From: Opitutaceae bacterium
GTDB lineage: Bacteria > Verrucomicrobiota > Verrucomicrobiia > Opitutales > Opitutaceae
DNA length: 50,567 nucleotides
Assembly (NCBI GenBank): GCA_002694885.1
Contig: NZNM01000020.1
Coordinates: 1 to 50,567, forward strand
Direction of reading: 5' to 3'
Shown here: one piece after another, positions 33,762 through 41,102 of the stretch
Position numbering within the stretch: position 1 is the first letter of the stretch
Layout of the letters: every line of letters begins with the position of its first letter
Position numbers and translations under genes: made by a program
The notes under the pieces: model-generated
What the model saw: only the letters and a program-made list of their open reading frames with translations
Told to the model about the DNA's origin: nothing
The model's database searches: none

Positions 33762-33885
33762 AAACAGGTAGGGACTCCCCCTCCAGGAGTTTGGTAGTTC
33801 GCTTATTGGCTTGAGTTTCCGAGACCTTTGTTTTTGTTTAGGGTTTCCGACTTTCAAACGAATCCAGAACAGAAACGAGTACGAA

Positions 33886-34998
33886 ATGCAGACGCTTCCT
33901 CCAGCGCTGATAGCTAAACGTGGCCTTGTTGGCCTCGCGTTCTTGGTCATAGGCGGTGTTTCCGCCTCTGGAGACGCTGATGGGCAAGAGTTGGAAGCTG
34001 TTCGGAATCAGGAAGAAAGAGAATATGTAGTACCGATATTGGAGTATTCCTTTGACCGGGACTTGGACCACGCTTCTCCTCCGAAATACAAGTCTGCAAA
34101 AGCGTCTGGACTACCGCTTGCTCTCCGTCATCGAATCGACGCCCTTTGGTCCAGGTCCAAGTATTTCGCTGATTACGATCGAACTGCGTCGGAATTTCCC
34201 GTCGTTGCGGAAGTTCGTTACCGATTGAGGTCCTCCCCCTGGTCTGATCCTGAAAGGATGGCCCGAGCCCGATTGTTAGATGGCACGCAATTTCAAGCGC
34301 TTGTGACCCGAGAGTTTGACCGGGGCCAGCACTTCGAGATGTCGACCGCGTTGCAGCATGGGACTGCTTTGATTGAAGGGTCGGATCCTGCGATACTAGA
34401 GCAAACGAGCCTGCCCTTGGAAGTCCGTGTAGGACTCAATGAAAGTGCTGATTTGATTGCGGGTGTAGAATTCCAAACGTCGCGTCTACTAGGAAAAGGA
34501 GAGAATGCTCAATCGTTTGAACAATCGGCGAAAGTGGGATTGGGCGCCGAACTTGGCGACGAGCTTTATGGTCAGATAACTGCAGGAACGCGATTTTCCC
34601 AAATGGAAGGGAAGAGCGAAGACGCCTTGGACGTGGATGCCGCTTTGGTATGGCAATCGGGCTCCGACACGCAGTATTCGTTGACCTTCAATCGGTCGAC
34701 TCGCCCGTCTTCATTGACCAATGATTTTGTCGACTCGCAGACGGTGTCTATGTCGGGCGACGCCACGTTGTCCGATATGTGGTCCGCCTATTACGGAATT
34801 TCCCGCAGCTGGATCCAGGTGGAGCCTCAATTTGGGAAGGATATTGAAATCGATAGCGGTGAAGTAGCGGTTGTCTTTTCGCCAACCCAGACAATCCGAT
34901 TTTCGGGAGGCTATATTTTCCGCAGCGGAAGCTTGAACCGCTTGAACGAAGATGAGGCCGAGCAGATCATCCGATTTTCGGCTTCCCTGCTCTATTAG
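33886..34998 (+). CDS. Predicted outer-membrane beta-barrel protein of unknown function
   Basis: A 370-residue protein I cannot assign to a named family. The ATG at 33886 gives a signal peptide ('KRGLVGLAFLVIGGVSASG'); the longer reading from 33811 adds 25 non-signal residues. After a polar segment of about 90 residues it shows alternating strands ('LPLEVRVGLNESADLIAGVEF', 'YGQITAGTRFS', 'TQYSLTFNRSTR', 'VAVVFSPTQTIRFSGGYIF') and ends 'FSASLLY', an aromatic C-terminus that fits Bam-dependent barrels. It is convergent with, and 11 bases from, the Sua5 gene. It may be a porin-like or structural outer-membrane protein. Confidence 0.6.
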   Translation: MQTLPPALIAKRGLVGLAFLVIGGVSASGDADGQELEAVRNQEEREYVVPILEYSFDRDLDHASPPKYKSAKASGLPLALRHRIDALWSRSKYFADYDRTASEFPVVAEVRYRLRSSPWSDPERMARARLLDGTQFQALVTREFDRGQHFEMSTALQHGTALIEGSDPAILEQTSLPLEVRVGLNESADLIAGVEFQTSRLLGKGENAQSFEQSAKVGLGAELGDELYGQITAGTRFSQMEGKSEDALDVDAALVWQSGSDTQYSLTFNRSTRPSSLTNDFVDSQTVSMSGDATLSDMWSAYYGISRSWIQVEPQFGKDIEIDSGEVAVVFSPTQTIRFSGGYIFRSGSLNRLNEDEAEQIIRFSASLLY

Positions 34999-35009
34999 TT
35001 TTACTGGCG

Positions 35010-35987
35010 TTATCGGTAGGATGCTCGCCGAAGGCGATCGTTTATTGTCAGTCCAAGCCCGAGCTCCTGCGCTTCTTCGGCCACGATTTTCTTGTAATCC
35101 CCAGCATCAATAGACCTGAGTTTGGCGTATAGCTTTTTGGCTATCTCATTGAGATTCCCGTTGTCGGAAAGCCAGTAAATATTGTCAGCTAACACCCGGT
35201 TGGGCTTGCGGAGCACTAAATAGGCGAGTTGTGAATCGGATTCTCGTAGCTCTTGATCCGAGATGGGATCCGTTCGGAGCTCCACGGGAATTCGGGGACT
35301 ATAATGTTTGGGAAGGGACCCTGGAGCGATGTGAACATCTGCCGCCGATTTCACGGGGGCTTCAATCCGTTGGCCAAGGGCGTTTTCGATATCCGCCACG
35401 GGCAGCGCCCCATAGCGCAGAATTCTGGGCCGTTTTGGGTCGCGAGCGTCAATTATAGTGGACTCCACACCCAAGGAGCAAGGTCCCCCATCCAATATGT
35501 AGGCAATCTTTTCGCCGAGATTGGCATCTACATGATCGGAGCGCGTTGGACTAATGTAGGAAAACGGATTTGCGCTGGGCGCGGCGATTGGGAATGGGCA
35601 GCCTTCCATGAGGCTTCTAAAATCAGGATGGCTTGGACTGCGAAGAGCGACTGAGTCCAGCCCGGATGTAACCATATCGGGAACGATCGGCTTTTTGCGG
35701 AGAACGATCGTTAGAGGACCTGGCCAGAACGCTTCCGCTAGGATCCTTGCGGTGGGATTTGATTCGCTGTATCGTTCAATGTCGGAAAATCCAGATAGGT
35801 GGCAAATCAGCGGGTCGTTTGAGGGGCGTCCCTTGATTTCAAAGACCTTTTGGCACGCCTTCGGATCCAAAGCATTGGCGCCCAGCCCATATACGGTTTC
35901 TGTCGGTAAGCCGGCTACTTCCCCAGAAAGCAAAAACTCGCGCAGCAAGCGCAAGTTTTCTTCGGTGGGTTTCAGTATTTCAGCCAC
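35010..35987 (-). CDS. sua5: L-threonylcarbamoyladenylate synthase (Sua5/YrdC)
   Basis: A 325-residue two-domain Sua5 enzyme, which makes threonylcarbamoyl-AMP from threonine, bicarbonate and ATP for tRNA t6A37 formation. The YrdC domain covers residues 1-205 with 'GLPTETVYGLGANA', 'KGRPSNDPLICHL', 'FWPGPLTIVL', 'RSPSHP' and 'APSANPFSYISPT'. The C-terminal Sua5 domain begins near 'APGSLPKHYSPRIPV' (about 235-250), the conserved linker that gates the active site. It is downstream of rpsR with 55 bases between them, probably co-transcribed, which links tRNA modification to translation. Confidence 0.95.
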   Translation of the reverse strand: MAEILKPTEENLRLLREFLLSGEVAGLPTETVYGLGANALDPKACQKVFEIKGRPSNDPLICHLSGFSDIERYSESNPTARILAEAFWPGPLTIVLRKKPIVPDMVTSGLDSVALRSPSHPDFRSLMEGCPFPIAAPSANPFSYISPTRSDHVDANLGEKIAYILDGGPCSLGVESTIIDARDPKRPRILRYGALPVADIENALGQRIEAPVKSAADVHIAPGSLPKHYSPRIPVELRTDPISDQELRESDSQLAYLVLRKPNRVLADNIYWLSDNGNLNEIAKKLYAKLRSIDAGDYKKIVAEEAQELGLGLTINDRLRRASYR

Positions 35988-36042
35988 TGATCCTTGGCGG
36001 CCATGGGCCTGGGCGTGACCGTGGCGATTTTGGCGTGAACAC

Positions 36043-36234
36043 CTACTGCATCATCAGCATGTTGCGAGCGCGTTTGATCGCCTTGTTGATCTTGCGCTGC
36101 TGCTTTGCTGATAGACGGGTGATTTTCCGGGGCAAAATCTTGCCAGTTTCGGTGACGTAACGGCTCATGATGTGAGCGTGGGTGAAATCCAGCTCTTGCG
36201 GCGTCAGGCTCCGGTTTGGTGTTTCGCTACTCAT
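36043..36234 (-). CDS. rpsR: 30S ribosomal protein bS18
   Basis: A 63-residue small-subunit protein S18. The conserved core is 'YVTETGKILPRKITRLSAK' followed by 'QQRKINKAIKRARNMLMM'. The start is the ATG complementary to 36232-36234; upstream residues in this frame do not resemble S18. It is shorter than E. coli S18 (75) and lacks the Arg/Phe/Cys-rich N-terminal segment, which is compatible with a zinc-free form. It is outside the usual rpsF-ssb-rpsR-rplI context and instead heads a two-gene unit with sua5. Divergent from the tRNA-Arg gene. Confidence 0.88.
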   Translation of the reverse strand: MSSETPNRSLTPQELDFTHAHIMSRYVTETGKILPRKITRLSAKQQRKINKAIKRARNMLMMQ

Positions 36235-36374
36235 TAGAAGGGGGGAACGTATGCTGGTAAGGTGCCTTGTCAATATCGGAAAACAGGATTTTCTAGGGAA
36301 GTCTGACTTTACAGAGACCGCAAGTTGAGGCAAAAACCTGGCCGATGAGTGGGGCCTCGGTCCCATTCCCCGCT

Positions 36375-36446
36375 GGGGCCATAGTTCAACGGATAGAACA
36401 AGCGTTTCCTAAACGTTAGATCTGAGTTCGATTCTCGGTGGCCCTA
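36375..36446 (+). tRNA. tRNA-Arg (anticodon CCT)
   Basis: A 72-base cloverleaf folds cleanly. Acceptor GGGGCCA pairs with TGGCCCT (one G-T at the tip), D-stem GTTC/GAAC, anticodon stem AGCGT/ACGTT with loop TTCCTAA (anticodon CCT at 36408-36410), four-base variable loop and T-arm CTGAG-TTCGATT-CTCGG. The discriminator is A and CCA is not encoded. It reads AGG codons. Confidence 0.93.
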
Positions 36447-36473
36447 GGGGCGGTAAGATCGCTTAGCGAAATA

Positions 36474-36707
36474 CTAGGATGTTGCCAGATCCGGTAAAAC
36501 GGCATCGTCCACGATAGCCTGATTTACAGGAGAGTATGAAGGGCGAATGACGATAACCGGGACCGCCATCGATTCAGAGTCGCTCTGCGCGGCGATATAG
36601 GTTCGGGCGGCGTCTTCGGCTTCAGCTTTTGTGGAAAACCGATAGCCGATTTGCTCGCAGTTAACGAACGCTCGCCAGGAAGTGATAGGAGGACGGTAGC
36701 CTTTCAT
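36474..36707 (-). CDS. Small hypothetical protein
   Basis: A 77-residue reading frame with a balanced composition ('SWRAFVNCEQIGYRFSTKAEAEDAARTYIAAQ'-type helix-rich middle). No family is recognised and no signal or membrane segment is seen. The start ATG lacks a clear ribosome-binding site. It lies convergent to the tRNA and 155 bases after purN on the same strand. It could be a genuine short gene because no better frame explains this stretch. Confidence 0.5.
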   Translation of the reverse strand: MKGYRPPITSWRAFVNCEQIGYRFSTKAEAEDAARTYIAAQSDSESMAVPVIVIRPSYSPVNQAIVDDAVLPDLATS

Positions 36708-36862
36708 AGAAGGTTGGTTTTGTATTCGATTGCGGAAGGTCAGTTTGACATAGACAAGAGTAGGGTCAAGGTCGCATTCTTGTTACATCTGTCAAGGGCC
36801 TGGGCGAATTGACGCGAACTATATCCAACACTTGTATCCACCAATCCTCGAGCCCAGACTAT

Positions 36863-37462
36863 TTATGCAGACGGTAAGGTGATTTTTCCGCTGACGATCT
36901 GAGCGATTGTATCCGGATAAAGACTATGCTCCAAATAGAGAACCCGGCTTTGTAGAGATTCGGGGGTTTCGTCGGGCTCCACGCTAATAGATTTCTGTTT
37001 GAGAATGGCCCCTTCATCGTAGTTTTCATTGACTAGATGGACGGTTGCTCCCGTTTTCTCTTCTCCAGATTGGATCACCGCTTCGTGTACGCGAATGCTA
37101 TACATGCCTTGGCCGCCGAATTTAGGGAGAAGCGATGGATTAATATTTAGTATGCGATTGGCATAAGCCTCAAGCGTGCATGGACCGAGGCGCTTAATAT
37201 AACCCGCGAGCACAACGAGATTAATTTGGTGGGCTTGCAATGCGTCCCTAATGGAACGATCTAGATCGTCGGGGTCCGGACGCGATTGTCCATTTAGGAT
37301 TTCAACGGTCAAACCGGACTCGCGGGCTCGGGTAGCAGCCATGGCCTTGGGATTATTGCAGACCAAAAGGGATGGCGAGGCGAGAATTGTTCCATCAACG
37401 CAAGCGTCGATAACCGCTTGCATATTGCTACCGTTCTTCGAAGCGAGGAATCCCAGTTTCAT
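36863..37462 (-). CDS. purN: Phosphoribosylglycinamide formyltransferase, catalytic His replaced by Asn
   Basis: A 199-residue PurN-type enzyme for the third step of purine synthesis, transferring formyl from 10-formyl-THF to GAR. The start is the ATG complementary to 37460-37462, giving the family-typical 'MKLGFLASKNGSNMQAVIDA' with the phosphate loop at residues 7-13; the longer reading adds 15 residues. 'INLVVLAGYIKRLG' and 'NENYDEGAIL' (D149, E. coli D144) are in place. The catalytic N-x-H of the family (E. coli N106 and H108) reads N106-I-N108-P here, so the histidine is lost through a single codon change (CAT to AAT). Activity may be reduced, or the sequence may carry an error. Confidence 0.9.
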   Translation of the reverse strand: MKLGFLASKNGSNMQAVIDACVDGTILASPSLLVCNNPKAMAATRARESGLTVEILNGQSRPDPDDLDRSIRDALQAHQINLVVLAGYIKRLGPCTLEAYANRILNINPSLLPKFGGQGMYSIRVHEAVIQSGEEKTGATVHLVNENYDEGAILKQKSISVEPDETPESLQSRVLYLEHSLYPDTIAQIVSGKITLPSA

Positions 37463-37597
37463 CAAATTAGGACCTTTAGCCTGGCCCAGTAACAGAGCAA
37501 CCGCCATTCGTCAGAATAATTTGAGGTTGCGGTTCTAGATCGGATTAATCCGTGGGAAGGACCGTCGATGTCGTAGGCGTTGCGCTAGCTTTGATCG

Positions 37598-38401
37598 ATG
37601 GCGGAGTCGGTGGAGCATCGGAAATTGAAACGATTAGCCAGATTCTGGCTCAAGCAGGAGAAATGCGATGCAGTCGCTTGCGAGATTAGGCTGCCGCTCT
37701 CGAACTTTCGAGTCGATGTTGCGGGATACCGTTCGTTGAAAAGCCTGTCTGGTGAGCCTGGAACGACTTTCGCAATCGAGTGCAAACAGTCCCGATCCGA
37801 CTTCTTGAGAGACGCGGGCAACGAATCGAGTATCGTAAGCAATCGTGATGCGTCTATGCGTCGGATTTCAAAATTGCGGGATCTGCTAGCAATGCATTTG
37901 CCGCATTGCCGACTATACGATTCCCTATTCGCTGAGTACGATACTTACGATTTCTCCGGCTGGAGACACGATGTCTGGTTTACGCTGAATGCCGAGTACA
38001 TGCGGTTGTCCCGAAGAGTTAGGAAGGGGCTGAAATTCGACAAAGTCGTTCGCTATGGCTGCGCCCGATATTGCTATTTAGTCGTGTCCGAAAATGTGAT
38101 TCGAAGCGAAAGCGAGTTGCCGCTGGGATGGGGATGCCTAGAAGCGAAAGGCGGCCGCTTAGTAGTATTGAGAAATGCGTTGCGTCTTGAAACAACTGCC
38201 GCCGCTCGACTAAAGTTGCTGGAGAGAATCGCCCGAGCAATGTGCCGGTTAAAAAAAGGTAAAATGGGCCACGATGGACCCGACTCCGACGATGCCGCAA
38301 TAGTAGGCGAAGTGAATCAGTTTCCCGCGAGTAACGATCGCGATCATCCATTGGCAGGCGAGAACGCCAGAGATGAAGGCGGCTATAAAGCCGGCCAATA
38401 A
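37598..38401 (+). CDS. MmcB-like PD-(D/E)xK nuclease-fold protein, 3' end overlapping uppP
   Basis: A 267-residue protein whose N-terminal 110 residues match the pattern of MmcB-related DNA repair proteins: E29, D40 in 'FRVDVAGY' and E61-C-K63 in 'FAIECKQSRSDFLRD' form a PD-(D/E)xK active-site set. The middle is basic ('RRVRKGLKFDKVVRYGCARYCYLVV'). From about residue 218 the frame runs 153 bases antisense into the end of uppP, and the composition of this tail looks unlike the rest. One extra A in the seven-A run at 38251-38257 would end the protein at a TAA just after 'RLKK', so the true end is uncertain. Function probably nucleic-acid cleavage or repair. Confidence 0.7.
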   Translation: MAESVEHRKLKRLARFWLKQEKCDAVACEIRLPLSNFRVDVAGYRSLKSLSGEPGTTFAIECKQSRSDFLRDAGNESSIVSNRDASMRRISKLRDLLAMHLPHCRLYDSLFAEYDTYDFSGWRHDVWFTLNAEYMRLSRRVRKGLKFDKVVRYGCARYCYLVVSENVIRSESELPLGWGCLEAKGGRLVVLRNALRLETTAAARLKLLERIARAMCRLKKGKMGHDGPDSDDAAIVGEVNQFPASNDRDHPLAGENARDEGGYKAGQ

Positions 38402-39040
38402 GGGGATGGTGGATACGCTACTGCTGGCCAAACCTCCATCTAGTATATCCTTAGCGTTGGCTCCGATGATGGGGATCAAGACCATCAGAAATGAGAAGCG
38501 GGCCGCCTTTTTCTTGTCTATTCCCAAAAGCAGCGCCACTGCGATCGTCGAGCCCGAGCGAGATATTCCTGGAAGCACGGCGAATGCTTGAGCGATGCCA
38601 ATTAGAAGCGCCTTGGTCTTGCTAACTTCTTTCCCTTCGTGGGGAGCGTAGTAAGTGAAGGCGAGCAATCCGCCCGTGATAAGCAGCATGCAGCCGACTA
38701 GGAGTACGTTGTTGCTAAACAGCGATTCGATCTCCTCTTTGAAGAGCAGTCCGATTGCGACGACCGGTAGCGCGGAAATTATGATCTTAGCTACATATTC
38801 AGTAGGCTCGTTCCAGCGGAACTGGAATATGCCCCTGATCAAATCGAATATATCGCGGTGAAAGACAACTATTGTGCTAAGAACAGTAGCCCCATGAACA
38901 ACAACGGTAAAGGTGACGTCGCTAGTCGCCTCGATGCCGAGTAGCGATTTTCCCAGCTCCAAATGTCCACTGCTGCTGACGGGAAGAAACTCCGTCAAGC
39001 CTTGGATAATTCCTAGGAGAATCGCTTCCAACATTGACAT
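38249..39040 (-). CDS. uppP: Undecaprenyl-diphosphatase
   Basis: A 263-residue integral membrane phosphatase (BacA/UppP) that recycles undecaprenyl diphosphate for peptidoglycan and polysaccharide synthesis. The two active-site motifs are 'EFLPVSSSGHLELG' near residue 20 and 'LPGISRSGSTI' near 155. About eight membrane segments are seen, and the C-terminus 'HFAYYCGIVGVGSIVAHF' is typical. Its last 51 codons overlap the convergent MmcB-like frame. UppP activity confers bacitracin tolerance when abundant. Confidence 0.96.
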   Translation of the reverse strand: MSMLEAILLGIIQGLTEFLPVSSSGHLELGKSLLGIEATSDVTFTVVVHGATVLSTIVVFHRDIFDLIRGIFQFRWNEPTEYVAKIIISALPVVAIGLLFKEEIESLFSNNVLLVGCMLLITGGLLAFTYYAPHEGKEVSKTKALLIGIAQAFAVLPGISRSGSTIAVALLLGIDKKKAARFSFLMVLIPIIGANAKDILDGGLASSSVSTIPLLAGFIAAFISGVLACQWMIAIVTRGKLIHFAYYCGIVGVGSIVAHFTFF

Positions 39041-39162
39041 CTTGGGTGGTGATTAAACGTAGTTGCTGGACAAATAGGCGAGTGGGAATGGCGAATGCTT
39101 TGGGTAATCGACCGGGTTTACCTATTCTTGACGAGAATAAGGTCTGCTAGCTCCAGGCCGAA

Positions 39163-40035
39163 CTAAATGGCTGTGAGTAGATCCGAAACCATAGCCGATG
39201 CCTGACGATCGTATGGAGAACCAAACAGATTGTAGTGGTTTAGGCAGTGATAGAGGTTGTACAGAATCCTTCTTTGTTCGTATCCAGAATTTAACGGATA
39301 AGCCTCATTGTAGCTCTTATAGAATCTCGGATCGAATCCTCCGAAGAACTCTGTGAAAGCGATGTCCGTTTCGCGATCGCCATAGTAGCAACATGGGTCG
39401 AACAGAAAGGGATCCTCATGGTGATCGAAGGACACGTTTCCCGACCACAAGTCTCCGTGCAGGAGGGAGGCTTCTGGCTCGTAGTCAGCAAAGAAAAGCG
39501 GAATCGATTCCAGCAGGGCTTTGCTATTAGCCAGTCGAAATCCTTTGTGGGCCGCCAAATCTATTTGAAACGTTAGTCGGTGCTCTTGGTAGAAGTTGAT
39601 CCAGTTGTCTCTGGGGGTGTTTATTTGCGGAGTTGCGCCGATTGCATTGTTGCGGTTCCAGCCAAAACGGGGGCTTGAAAATCTATGAAGGTTGGCAAGC
39701 TGTTGCCCCAAAATTTCCCAGCTCCTCTTTCCGGGCCTGCTTTGCGGGATGTATTCAAGCACGAGGTATGATTTTCCGTCACTAGTTCCAGAAGCAATCG
39801 GAGTAGGAACCCGAATGGCTTGCGTCTCAGCGAGTTCTCGAAGCGAGGCAATTTCATTGTCGAACTGCGGCAGAAAGGAGGCTCGATTTGTCTTCAGGAA
39901 AAAGGCGTCTCTCGAGCCTTCGAGCTTTTCAGCTTGGTTGATGCAGCCCCCGCCAATTGGCGAGCGGTCGACGATGCGAAACAAGTTTCCAGTAGCCTTG
40001 GAGATCGCCTCTTCGATGGACTTGTAGATGCTCAT
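39163..40035 (-). CDS. Fructosamine kinase family protein
   Basis: A 290-residue kinase of the fructosamine-3-kinase/choline kinase fold, which phosphorylates ketoamine adducts on proteins to start deglycation. N-lobe 'IGGGCINQAEKLEG' and 'AFFLKTNRASFLPQFDNEIASL' carry the ATP loop and Lys-Glu pair. The catalytic loop 'SLLHGDLWSGNVSFD' (about 190-204) and the 'PCCYYGDRETDIAFTEFFGGF' segment (about 213-233) are hallmark FN3K. It is followed on the minus strand by a phosphatase gene upstream (52 bases), a pairing often seen in bacteria, where LMW-PTP genes sit beside FN3K genes. Confidence 0.93.
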   Translation of the reverse strand: MSIYKSIEEAISKATGNLFRIVDRSPIGGGCINQAEKLEGSRDAFFLKTNRASFLPQFDNEIASLRELAETQAIRVPTPIASGTSDGKSYLVLEYIPQSRPGKRSWEILGQQLANLHRFSSPRFGWNRNNAIGATPQINTPRDNWINFYQEHRLTFQIDLAAHKGFRLANSKALLESIPLFFADYEPEASLLHGDLWSGNVSFDHHEDPFLFDPCCYYGDRETDIAFTEFFGGFDPRFYKSYNEAYPLNSGYEQRRILYNLYHCLNHYNLFGSPYDRQASAMVSDLLTAI

Positions 40036-40087
40036 GGGATTTCGACGCTTTAAATTGAAAGCCTCGGAGACTCCGGGAACTTCAAAG

Positions 40088-40579
40088 CTAATTTTGTCTT
40101 CTTCGAATTTCCTCTAAGAGACCGCGACACCCGTCTTCCAGGAGGTCCAACACTTTCTCGAAACCCTCTAGGCCTCCGTAGTAGGGGTCAGGTACTTCCT
40201 TCGCTTCAAAATTGCTGCAGAATTCGCAAAACATGCGGACTTTGCAAAGGACTGACGTATCGGGAGCCAGGCGTTTCAGGTCGTCAAAATTTGACTGATC
40301 CATAGCCAAAATCAAATCGAACTTGTGGAAGTCCTCGGCTTGTACGCCCCGGGCGCTTCCAGTCATTGGGAGACCTCTCCGTTTGCCTGCGTCTGACATT
40401 CTAGGGTCAGGCGGATTGCCCTGGTGAGCGTCCATTGTGCCTGCCGAGTCGCATTGGATATGAGAGGCGTCGGATTCTTCGAGCAGTTTGCGCATGACGT
40501 TTTCCGCGCTCGGAGACCGGCAGATATTTCCCCAGCAGACGAATAAGATAGAGCGAATTTCGGATTCGATTGAAGACAT
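40088..40579 (-). CDS. Low-molecular-weight protein-tyrosine phosphatase
   Basis: A 163-residue LMW-PTP. The catalytic P-loop C-x5-R is 'VCWGNICRSPSAE' near residues 14-26, and the general-acid Asp is in 'VPDPYYGG' near 128. The start is the ATG complementary to 40577-40579; a longer reading adds 16 residues before the first strand. It probably shares a transcript with the fructosamine kinase gene downstream. Members act on tyrosine phosphates of capsule or signalling proteins, or on small phosphorylated sugars. Confidence 0.93.
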   Translation of the reverse strand: MSSIESEIRSILFVCWGNICRSPSAENVMRKLLEESDASHIQCDSAGTMDAHQGNPPDPRMSDAGKRRGLPMTGSARGVQAEDFHKFDLILAMDQSNFDDLKRLAPDTSVLCKVRMFCEFCSNFEAKEVPDPYYGGLEGFEKVLDLLEDGCRGLLEEIRRRQN

Positions 40580-40694
40580 AGGGTGGATGGAAAGCGGTAG
40601 TGGAGCGCCGATTCGCTTGTCGGGCAACTTTGAAGGTTTATCCGTGTTTTATCGATTGCCGCGGGCGTCTTCTTCAATTAGCGTAACGGGTATT

Positions 40695-41012
40695 GTGATA
40701 GACTTGGTTAAAAAGACCGTTCTTGCTGGCGTTGGCGCTGCTGCGTTAACCAAGGAAAAAGCGGAAGAGGCCTTGGGAGAATTGGTGGACAAGGGGAAGC
40801 TGTCCGCAAACGAAGCCAAGGAGACCGCGGAAAAAATTGCTGAAGATGGAAAGCGAGAATTCGAGTCGGCGACCAGCCAACTGCAGGAGAAATTCGACGA
40901 GCTTTTGTCCAAAGCCGGTTTTAACCAATCTGAACGCATAGACGAACTGGAGACGAAAATTTCGGATCTTGAAGCTCGATTGAAAGCGCTTGAAGATTCC
41001 GGCTCAGAGTGA
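40695..41012 (+). CDS. Small coiled-coil (phasin-like) protein
   Basis: A 105-residue helical protein. The GTG at 40695 is chosen because the frame upstream (from 40488) lies antisense to the phosphatase gene and has no family character. It starts with a short hydrophobic patch ('VKKTVLAGVGAAALT'), then an Ala/Glu/Lys-rich helix with 'EEALGELVDKGKLSANEAKE' and a Leu-heptad end ('IDELETKISDLEARLKALED'). The architecture resembles phasin-like or DUF-type polyhydroxyalkanoate-associated helix proteins. Divergent from the phosphatase gene. It may associate with UbiB, whose gene follows, as such small proteins often sit next to ubiB in bacteria. Confidence 0.7.
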   Translation: MIDLVKKTVLAGVGAAALTKEKAEEALGELVDKGKLSANEAKETAEKIAEDGKREFESATSQLQEKFDELLSKAGFNQSERIDELETKISDLEARLKALEDSGSE

Positions 41013-41102
41013 CGTTCGCGCCATTGGGCGACTCCACTATTATTGCTGGCGAACGACGCGCGACCAGCGGGGTGGCATTGCAATCCGAATACCTGATTTC
41101 CT

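Noticed and set aside
36447-36473. Terminator after the tRNA-Arg gene
   Set aside because: Only a weak CGCT/AGCG hairpin without a T-run is present.
40488-40694. Longer N-terminus for the coiled-coil protein gene
   Set aside because: It is antisense to the LMW phosphatase start and lacks the composition of the downstream helix, so the GTG at 40695 was preferred.
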